Assembly: GCA_033439255.1 (NCBI GenBank) | Contig: CM065879.1 | Span: 3,788,501-3,852,500, forward strand | Direction: 5' to 3' | From: Hericium rajendrae | Lineage: Eukaryota > Basidiomycota > Agaricomycetes > Russulales > Hericiaceae | Length of the DNA stretch: 64,000 nucleotides | Shown here: piece after piece, positions 55,710 through 64,000 of the stretch | How the letters are laid out: each line of letters begins with the position of its first letter | Numbering within the stretch: the first letter of the stretch is position 1 | Notes under the pieces: model-generated | The model's database searches: none | Told to the model about the DNA's origin: nothing | The model's input: only the letters and a program-made list of their open reading frames with translations | Position numbers and translations under genes: made by a program

Positions 55710-56818
55710 ATACCTGTTTTGCGACGTCGACCTGTTCAGCTGGGCGACGAGCTTGTTCGAATGACCGTGACTCGTGCTGGACAGATCTTCAAGATCTAGA
55801 AAGTCAAGATTCTGTTTATTATGCAACCTTATCAGCTCTCCGTAGACTTGACGTATTGAAACCCCATACTCACGATATTTTCCAACAAACCTCATAGATG
55901 CTTAGTGAAAGTGAGAAACTGAAGAAGAGTCGCCGCTGCGATGGCGAGCCGTGGCGGTCCGCCCAAGTCCGGTTCACCGTTCACTTCAAGTCGGCACGAC
56001 ACAATCCAATGGCCTTACGGTCACCACGACGTGCAGAAAGCTGTGAGCCAAACTTGTTTATGTAGATCTCTATTCATTGAGTGCATCATCATTGTTGCGA
56101 TTCGGTGAGACACGGCCTGAAAACAGACAGTACTTAATAGACGTTATAACCTGTTATAACGCCGTCACTGTCCTCGGCGGCGCATTTTACTTTGGTTCTA
56201 CTTGCCCCATTCTTCATCTTATTGGAGATTTGAGGTCTCCTTGCCGGTGTCCGATGGCGCACGATGAGCAGCCTTGCTGCCATGGCCCGTTCATGCGCCT
56301 GAGAACCTCAAGCTGGCATAGTGAATCTAGGCCGACGGGCACCGACTTCCGCACTATAAATGTGAGTTTGCAGATTGCCAATACTTTGCCGGGATGTATG
56401 ACTGACAACTGACGCTGCTGAGTACAACTTGTCCTCCGCGATGAGAATTCACGAGAGCTCTCATTTAACTCATTTCATCAACTCGCACAGAACTACATGA
56501 CGAGACTTCCACTCCGCTCCCATGATAATCTCCTCAACAAAATTCCCCTATGCGCCAAACCAAAAGACGACAATAATAACGAAGACGAAGCGATAAAGTA
56601 GCCTGTGTGAATGCGAAGGTGTGATACACTTCAAAATCTCTCTGGATATTCCCCTCTGAACCTGATAGTAATATGATAACGAAATGTGATAGTGGTGTGG
56701 TGGTTCTGCGGCGAGCCGATAGGTCAGTCACGCACAAACAAAGATGCAACAAGTGCACGTACGTGAGTCATGAATTCCGCCAGAACCATGGATGAAAACG
56801 GTGGGTGGATGGCTGCGC
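55710..56818. other. intergenic, no gene recognised
   Basis: 3' side of the pheromone gene, including a possible 3'-UTR intron (GTACGT near 56765 to CCGCAG near 56710 on the minus strand). No other support for genes. Confidence 0.4.
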
Positions 56819-56946
56819 TCATGCGACGATGCAGTAGGACTCGCCGCCGCTTCCGCCGTCCTCGGCGTCAACGGGGTGGTGGTGGGCTCCACCTCCGTGG
56901 GGACGGTCGCGAAGTAGGAAGCGATGGCGTTGACGAAAGAGTCCAT
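56819..56946 (-). CDS. lipopeptide mating-pheromone precursor (CaaX, one base short)
   Basis: From ATG 56946 the frame reads MDSFVNAIASYFATVPTEVE. One base off, after a four-base C run (56873-56876), it continues DAEDGGSGGESYCIVA and stops at 56819. Adding one base gives a 42-residue peptide with the hallmarks of homobasidiomycete pheromone precursors: start MDSF, length 40-60, acidic pair, Gly-rich stretch and C-terminal CaaX box CIVA. Such peptides are farnesylated at Cys, trimmed, carboxymethylated and exported by an Ste6-type transporter to bind a Ste3-type receptor. A TATA box lies about 100 bp upstream. No receptor gene is in the window. If the missing base is real the CaaX box is lost. 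The same homopolymer signature elsewhere favours a sequence error. Confidence 0.72.
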
Positions 56947-57046
56947 TACGAATGAAGAGCGAAGGGCGGTTGAGCGGGTGAACAGGAGGTGTCGCTGGGG
57001 ATTTGGAAGCGAAGAAAGGACCTGACATCCCCCCTTGTCCCTGATG

Positions 57047-57056
57047 CCTTTTTATA
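57047..57056 (-). promoter_or_regulatory. TATA box of the pheromone gene
   Basis: TATAAAAAGG on the minus strand, 100-110 bp before the ATG at 56946, which leaves room for a 5' leader of about 75 nt. Confidence 0.5.
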
Positions 57057-58106
57057 ACTCAACAGCTACAGGTGAATCTCCCTTCTGTGCGGCACATCGG
57101 GCAGGTCTTCGGCCTTTTTTCCCGCTTATCCTGGCAAAGACAATTAGATTGCATGCGGAGAGCTCACCTGAACCAACTGAGCGCTCGATGATGGATGAAT
57201 TCATGGCTGTTAAGCGTTTAGCGCAAAGGAAGCTCACCTTCTGTCTTGCGCATAACAATTAAGAAAGCGCTAGGATGACCGAAGGACCCACGTATCGATC
57301 AGGATCTGCGACATTGAGCAAAGTCATTAACAATAACGCGTTCACTATAGCTCCCGGATTAGGAAGCACCCTCCGCAGGATATGAGGCCTGTACGCTGCA
57401 CTCAGGTTTATTTTTGATGTCTCATGCTGGATCGAGTGCGATGGTCTTGTCTGAAGAACATATCGGAATGTCGGAAGATATAACACCGGACCACGGTCCA
57501 GAATTTCGCCAGGTGATTTCGCTGACCCTTCGTATCTGGATGATAGCAGGACAATTGGTTCTCCTGGAGCTGCGAGACAGTCCATATATGTTTAACGTGT
57601 CTTATACCATCCACCGGTAGCTTTTCATGCTCTAATGCTCTATGCTGCTTTGTCCGCCATCTTGGCTCTTGTTCATGATCACGGATGGCCGAGTCTTTAC
57701 CCGCCAACGGACAGAAACTGGACAGTCTCGCCGATGTCGCCCGTTCTGGCATGATTCCAGACTGATGAGCCATTTCATGTCTATGTCCTGGTCCTGGACC
57801 ATCGCAGACCTTTTTATGTGCAAAATATCGCAAGTATAAGCAGTGCGTTTTACCCCGAGAAGTCGATGAAGTCGACAAGAGGACAAGTGCGTTACGTAAT
57901 CGCAGGATCGATTGCCAAAATTTTGGAAACTTGACTCGTCGCGCAGACCGTGACGGAGACATCAGGCGTGCGGCACACCCAGAACTGATACACATCTATC
58001 TTCCCCATCGACCAGCACGATATACACCATTTGGCGGTGCGCGACACACCGTGCTCGTTTATCGAGACCCTGTAATATAGCTGTACATTCGCGCTTCTCG
58101 TCAATC
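57057..58106. other. intergenic upstream of LeuRS and the pheromone gene
   Basis: A 195-codon minus-strand frame (57408-57995) has no recognisable domain or splice support, so I do not call it. Confidence 0.4.
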
Positions 58107-61100
58107 ATGGCACACACACTTGAGCTGGCCCAGGTGCGTACAGTCTTTGCTTGATTATAAATAACAGAACGTTGATGACTTCACTACAATTCATATGTTC
58201 TACAGACAGGGAAACGAGACTACCTGAAGTCTCTGGAGAAAAAGTACCAGGATCGATGGGAGCGGGAACATATCTTCGAGGTCGAGGCGCCAACGCGAGA
58301 AGAGACTGCAGGCCTCTCTCCCACTGAGATCCGCCAAAAGTTTCCGAAATGGTTTGGAAACTTTCCTGTCCCCTACATGAATGGATCGCTGCACCTTGGA
58401 CACGCTTTCTCCATCTCCAAAATCGAGTTCGCGGCTGGATTCGAGCGTATGCTGGGCAAGCGTGTGCTGTTCCCCCATGGCTTCCACGTTACCGGTATGC
58501 CTATCAAGGTGCGTCTCATACTCCTATGATGAAATTTGACCTGCTAACTCTGCTTACTCAGGCGTCCGCAGATAAAATCGTTCGCGAGATGGAGATGTTT
58601 GGGGAGAACTTTGAGAACTTTGTCCCGGAAGCGCCAGTCGAGGAGACTCCGGATGGATCTGCTGCACCACGCCCCGGCGCGCCTGACAAGGCGAAAAAGG
58701 GCAAGATCCAGGCAAAAGCGACGGGTCACTTATACCAGTTCCAGATCATGGAGTCAATCGGCGTACCCCGTGAGGAGATCAAGAAGTTCGCAGACCCATA
58801 TCACTGGTTGGAGTACTTCCCGCCCATCGCTATCGTACGTGGTTTTCTTTGACTATGCGAATTCTCATACCAATTTCGTGCACAGGCGGACCACCATTCT
58901 TTGGGAACTCGCATCGACTGGAGGCGAAGCTTCATGACCACCGATGCGAATCCGTACTACGATGCCTTCGTGCGCTGGCAAATAAACAAGCTGTACAAAT
59001 TGGACAAGATCAAGTTCGGCGAGCGCTACACGATTTACAGCCCGAAGGACGGCCAGCCCTGTATGGATCACGACCGACAAGATGGCGAGGGTGTTGGCCC
59101 GCAGGAGTATACTGCCATCAAGATGGAGGTCACCCAGTGGAGTGAAGCTGCTGACAAGGTAATCGATCGCAAGATTGCAGGTCGCACGATCTACTTGGTA
59201 GCAGCGACGCTGCGGCCAGAAACGATGTGAGTTGATTCTCTCGACCATGGCATCATGCCGGGGCGTCGCTGATTTTCTATGTCTCTAGGTATGGCCAGAC
59301 GAACTGCTTCGTCGGAACTTCTCTCAAGTACGGCATCTTCGCTGCCAACGACAAGGAGGCGTATGTCTGCACGTATCGTGCTGCACGAAACATGGCGTAT
59401 CAGGGTATCTTTGAAGTTCGCGGTCAGATCCATCTGTTGCTCGAGCTCGAGGGTTCGCAGATCGTCGGCACGAAGATCAAAGCACCACTGTCTGTATACC
59501 CCGAGGTGTACGTTCTGCCCATGGACAACGTTCTCGCTACGAAGGTCCGTCTATCTGCTTTTGTCGGATAAGATGCATTTGCTTACGCTTAAGTCTTTCA
59601 GGGTACCGGCGTCGTGACCTCCGTTCCGTCTGATTCTCCCGACGATTATGCCACGCTCATGGACCTGCGCAAAAAAGCCGAATATTACGGAATCGACCCC
59701 GCCTGGGCCGCATTCGACCCGGTATCCGTGCTTTCCACTCCGTCTTACGGCGACATGACAGCGCCCGCACTCGTGAAGAAGCTCAAGATCATGTCGCAGA
59801 AGGACGTTAAGCAGCTCGCGGAGGCGAAAGAGCTCGCGTACAAGGAGGGCTTCTACAACGGCACGATGACCATCGGCGAGTTCAAAGGGCAGCCTGTGCA
59901 AGAGGCGAAGACGAAAGTGCGCGCCAGCTTGATCGAGCAGGACCTCGCATTTGCGTATGCGGAACCGGAGGGTTTAGTCACCTCGCGCAGTGGGGATGAG
60001 TGCGTCGTCGCGCTGATGGACCAGTGGTATCTCGACTACGGAGAGCCTGAGTGGAGGGCGCTGTGTGCACGGTACGCAAGGTTGAGTGTTTGGTTTGGTC
60101 TGGTGACTGAGTATTTTACAGGCAGCTGGCGAAGATGAACACGTACAACCAGGAGACCCGGAATGCCTTTGAGGGCACTTTGGCCTGGCTGAACCAGTGG
60201 GCATGCGCTCGCACGTACGGTCTCGGCTCGAAGCTTCCCTGGGACCCACAATTCCTGGTGGAGAGTTTGAGTGACACGACGATCTATATGGCATACTATA
60301 CCGTTGCCCACTTGCTGCACAGTACGTCACAGAATATCGTCTGCATATTTCCTCAATTGCTCATATTTATTCAGGATCTCTCGATGGCAAAGTCCGTGGA
60401 CCTCTGAACATCGCGCCCGAGCAGATGACGGACGAAGTCTGGGATTACATCTTCACTAATGGCGAGTGGCCCGAGCCGGCCCCGCTGCCCAAAGAGAAGG
60501 CCGACGAGATGAAGCGCCAGTTCGACTACTTCTACCCCTTCGACGTGCGCTCGTCAGGCAAGGATCTGATCAACAACCATCTGACGTTCGCGAACTACGT
60601 CCACGTCGCGCTCTTCCCTGAGGACAAGTGGCCGCTCAGCATGCGCGCGAACGGCCACCTGATGCTCAACGGAAAGAAGATGTCGAAGAGCACGGGCAAC
60701 TCGCTCACGCTCCGCCAGGGCGTGGAGAAGTTCGGCGCGGACGCAACGCGTTTGGCGCTCGCGGATGCTGGAGACGGCATTGAGGACGCCAACTTCGATG
60801 AGAAGAATGCGAACGCGAATATCTTGCGTGTGCATACTCTGCTCGGATGGTGTGAGGTACGACTATTCCCATTTTTTACCTTGGACTTATCGCTGACAAT
60901 CGCCCTATAGGAGACTCTCAAGGATGAGGCCAGTCTCCGCACTGGACCCTTCAACTTCCACGACAAGGTGTTCGACGAGGAGATCAGCGAGTTGAACAGG
61001 CTCACCAAGCAACACTACATTGAGTATGTTCCTTTTTATTGACCCAATCATTCTCTTTTATTCACAACAATCTCGCAGAACCAACTACAAGGACGCCCTC

Positions 61101-61921
61101 AAATACGGCTTTTACGAGCTGCAGAGCGCGCGCGACTGGTATCGCGAAGTCACCTCCGAGATCGGTATGCATGCCGACCTTGTCAAGCGCTGGATCCGCA
61201 ATGCCGCGCTGCTCGTCACGCCCATCGCGCCGCATTTCGCCGAGCACATCTGGACCACGATCCTCAATGAGCCGACTACGATCCAGAACGCGCTCTGGCC
61301 GGAGCCGCCCGCGCCGCGCGACAAGCCGACGCTCGAGGCCGGGCTGTACATGCGCGGGACGGTGAAGATGATCCGCGACGCGGAGCTCGCGCTGCTGAAG
61401 AAGCTCCATAAGGGCAAGGGTGCCATGTCGTACGACCCTAAGAAGCCGCGCGCGGTGCGCGTGTACGTCGCGACGCGCTTCCCCGAGTGGCAGGACGTGT
61501 GCGTGCAGGCGGTGCGCGACGCGTGGAGCCCGGAGGCGGGCAAGGTCGACGACGTCAAGGTGCGCGAGGCCCTGACTGCGAAGGGCCTGCTCAAGGACAA
61601 GCGCATCATGCCGTTCGTGCAGTCATTCAAGGTATGTTGTGTATCTCTGGATACGGAGTTCAATGACTAACTGTGTCTTCCCTCTAGAAACGCATTGCGG
61701 AGTTCGGCGCGGAGACTGCGTTCCAGCGTACGCTGCCCTTCAATGAGGCAACGGTCCTGGGCGAGATCCTGCCTTATTTGAAGCGCTCGCTGAACCTCGT
61801 CGATGCGGAAGTCCTTTCTGTCGAGGATGCGCTCGCGAAGGCTGGGGAGCCAGGGTACACGAAGTCGATCATAGAGAGTTCCGAGCCAGGTGTACCTGCA
61901 TTCGAGTTCAGGAATGTTTGA
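58107..61921 (+). CDS. cytosolic leucyl-tRNA synthetase
   Basis: Eleven exons, starting with 27 nt (58107-58133) and ending at TGA 61919-61921, join in phase to give 1083 aa with no frameshift. Class I signatures: [14 protein letters not shown] with HLGH at 72-75, and KMSKS at 725-729 in [12 protein letters not shown]. Between them lie the CP1 editing domain ([26 protein letters not shown]) and [19 protein letters not shown]. The anticodon-binding region follows ([35 protein letters not shown]), then the eukaryote-type C-terminal extension ([20 protein letters not shown]). The length and the lack of a presequence match the cytosolic/archaeal-type enzyme, which charges tRNA-Leu and in yeast also signals leucine to TORC1. 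This large intact gene shows the window is not uniformly error-ridden. Confidence 0.97.
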
Positions 61922-62443
61922 GAGGTCGCTTTCGTGTTCTTAAATCCCTAGACGAGATATTGGAATGACATTTCATGATAGAATTAGATAAGAAGTGTAC
62001 AACCTGGGGTAGCGTGGGGTTTGATGTGGGGTTTTACACATTGCAACGCCCTTTTCGTAATGACCGTCATGGGGTCGGAGTCGAGCACTCCAATTCGTCA
62101 GTTGACGCATTGGCTGTGTTGGTAACGGCCGGACCAGCTCTCTGCTTTAAAAAATGCAGCCGGCCGTAGTTGAAGCGCTCGCTACGTGTCGTCTGCCATC
62201 TGTTGCTCGACGCTCCCCACGTCGTTCGTCCCAAAACCAGCATTATTTCTCCACCCATCCACTGTTCCAGCGTGAGACCGGTCACCGGCCACCACTTTTA
62301 CCACCTCCATATCGCATTAACCATCAATCCCGAATGTATGTCTTTTGGCGCCGTTCATCGATTAGCTGATTTTGACTGTCTTCCAGGATACTGGCGTTTA
62401 GCCTTCGTACTATAGCACAAGATCACGTTCTTTGAATTCAAGC
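61922..62443. other. intergenic, promoter of the last F-box gene
   Basis: 3' flank of LeuRS and upstream DNA of the gene at 62444. Nothing else recognised. Confidence 0.4.
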
Positions 62444-64000
62444 ATGCATCGATGCTTGGAAATCCCTGATATCACCCATTTAATCATCCGGCTCCTGCGT
62501 CAATCACCGCGGGTCGTTATCATATATTCTTTCGACCATGCGGCAGCCGGCCAAGAGGATAACAGGGCCCTTTTGTCCCTTTCGCTGACATCGAGGTACT
62601 TTTGGAGCCATGCCTGGATGCCTTGTGGAGTTGCATGGACTCTGCAAAACCTCTCCTTCATCTGATGGTACCTCCGGAGAAATTGCCTTTGACCGACGAA
62701 GCAAGTCCCCCAACCATCATGGTGAGATGGTCGATCTCTTAGAGTGCCCGAAATCGAGACTTACTAGGCTTGCATCTCCCAGAATATTGCTCAGATCATC
62801 GATAGGCGTTACAAGAGCCGTGTTAGCTACTACGCCGATCGTATCAGGGGTCTGAGGGTTCGATCTGGTGATATAGACAAAAATTTGGGTCGTGCTCTCG
62901 CGACCTGGATGTCAAAACACTCGGACGCACCTCTTCTGCCCAACTTGAACTATCTTCACTGGGAAGATTCTACTCTCGCACTGTATCCTTGCTTGAGAGC
63001 ATTCTGCGGGCCAAGGCTGACCACGCTCAAGTTGACCGTCGAGCCATGGCCGGAGGAATACGAGACACATTTATTCCAGCTCTTCTCATCTCTCCGAGAA
63101 GCCTGTCCATTGTTGACGGCGATAGAAGTCGAAGACGATAATGACGGCATGTTTGAGGGCAGCGGCCAGCAACTGTCTTTGATTCTGTCCGCTTTTCCTT
63201 CTATCACACGCGCAGGGTTTTGGATCGAACCTTCAAGTGACACGATGCTGGCTCTGGCGACGATGCCGAACCTCCACACCGTGATCAACCGTTTATATCC
63301 CACGGAAGACTTAGATTGTATCGAGCCGATCTTGCCAAGCTTGCAGTTTCCCGCGTTGCAAGTCCTGCGCTGGTCAGTGGACAAGTTCAAAGATGCCACC
63401 GCGTTTCTTTCTAGGCTTCAACCCGGCGTCCGCGATCTCCAGGGTTTGGCCATCCGCTGCGACAGTGGGAACTTCGACCCCTCCGAGATCACCACATTTT
63501 TCGATGCTGTACGCGCCACATGCTCTCCGCACACATTGACGTCCTTCTTGCTAGAGGCTGCAGACGATCCCAGAGACAGACTGACATACCGCCAACCCTA
63601 TCGGGAGTCGACCAGAACGCCGGGTCTGCCTCGTCGCTGCTACGACCGCTTCACCGCTTCGACCGCATAGAGGAGTGCAGGATCGCGAAGCTGCCCATGC
63701 TTCTAGACAACCAGCTTATCGAAGACCTCACCAACGCTTGGCCGTTCATCCAGCGCCTGGAGCTGCTGGCCCGACTGCCCGGGGAGTCGAAGATTACGCT
63801 GGCTGCACTGCACACGATCGCGGCACGCTGCCACCGCCTTGAACATTTGGAGGTGGAGATCGGTTCCTGGTCGGACGACGTTCCGGATCCTTCGTATCGT
63901 TTTGTCCGCAGCGACAAGAGGAACAAGACTAGGGTCGTCGAGATCCACTACAACAACCTCGACGGCCTGAACGCTGAGCGCGAGGGCCGCCACGTCGTAT
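62444..64000 (+). pseudogene. F-box/LRR-like protein, subfamily C, two frameshifts, cut by window edge
   Basis: ATG 62444 gives MHRCLEIPDITHLIIRLLRQ. At about 62598 a TTTT run is one T short of the paralogue's F-L-E-P codons. The expected PCLDALWSCMDSAKPLLHL continues one base off. An intron 62722-62782 (GTGAGA..CCCAG) at the family position leads to RRYKSRVSYYADRIRGLRV and a long LRR-like body (LPNLNYLHW, CGPRLTTLKLTVEPW, MPNLHTVINRL, FPALQVLRWSVDKF). A second one-base shift near 63580 moves to SASSLLRPLHRFDRIEEC, and the frame is open to the window edge. All family blocks are otherwise present, so both shifts could be consensus errors. Confidence 0.68.

Noticed and set aside
57408-57995. 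195-codon minus-strand frame upstream of LeuRS
   Set aside because: No recognisable motif and no supporting exon structure.
52880-64000. Complete mating-type locus
   Set aside because: Only one pheromone-like peptide is visible; no seven-transmembrane receptor or homeodomain gene is in the window.

Overview
The window looks like a contig from a filamentous basidiomycete, most likely an Agaricomycete. Genes are split by many short introns (about 46-70 nt, GT[AGC]NG[TC] donors, YAG acceptors). There is an expanded F-box/LRR-like family whose members begin MHRCLxIPEI, a homobasidiomycete-type lipopeptide pheromone precursor, a two-gene Tc1/mariner-like element and a Tad-type LINE ORF1. Nothing in it looks bacterial or viral.

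Layout. 1-7.8 kb: five minus-strand paralogues in tandem that carry a compact Cys/His motif I do not recognise (C-x2-C-x4-6-C-x4-C-x3-5-HCH-x3-H, one to three copies each), usually behind one C2H2 finger. 9.0-10.5 kb: mannose-6-phosphate isomerase with two one-base frameshifts. 10.9-20 kb: F-box/LRR-like genes and pseudogenes with duplicated debris between them. 20.3-26.2 kb: a kelch-repeat gene split near its 5' end by a 4.06-kb TA-flanked transposon that carries a DD35E transposase and a second, intact eight-exon gene of unknown function. 26.8-36.3 kb: an Aim3/Bbc1-type papain-fold protein, eIF2D, a UbiA prenyltransferase and the Dim1 rRNA dimethylase. 37.5-39.5 kb: a LINE insertion with target-site duplication and poly(A) but only ORF1. 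41.4-49.6 kb: an Rtt106-like histone chaperone, two more F-box genes (one dead) and a chimeric Rtt106/MPI pseudogene that recurs at 16 kb. 50-52.6 kb: an unidentified gene with a MITE in an intron, and an intron-containing tRNA-Lys. 52.9-55.7 kb and 62.4 kb to the right edge: a third F-box subfamily. 56.8 kb: the pheromone precursor. 58.1-61.9 kb: intact cytosolic leucyl-tRNA synthetase.

How it works together. The conserved genes serve translation (LeuRS, eIF2D, Dim1, tRNA-Lys), chromatin (Rtt106), sugar-nucleotide supply (MPI), actin or endocytosis (Aim3/Bbc1-like) and prenylation. They are islands between two fast-evolving families, the Cys/His array and the F-box cluster, where duplication, fusion and decay are visible.

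Caution. Many conserved genes (kelch, Aim3-like, eIF2D, Rtt106, MPI, pheromone) show single-base frameshifts, mostly in short homopolymers, while LeuRS, UbiA, Dim1, both transposon genes and three F-box genes are intact. Part of the breakage may be consensus error in the assembly. Exon structures were worked out by eye from reading frame, splice consensus and paralogue comparison.
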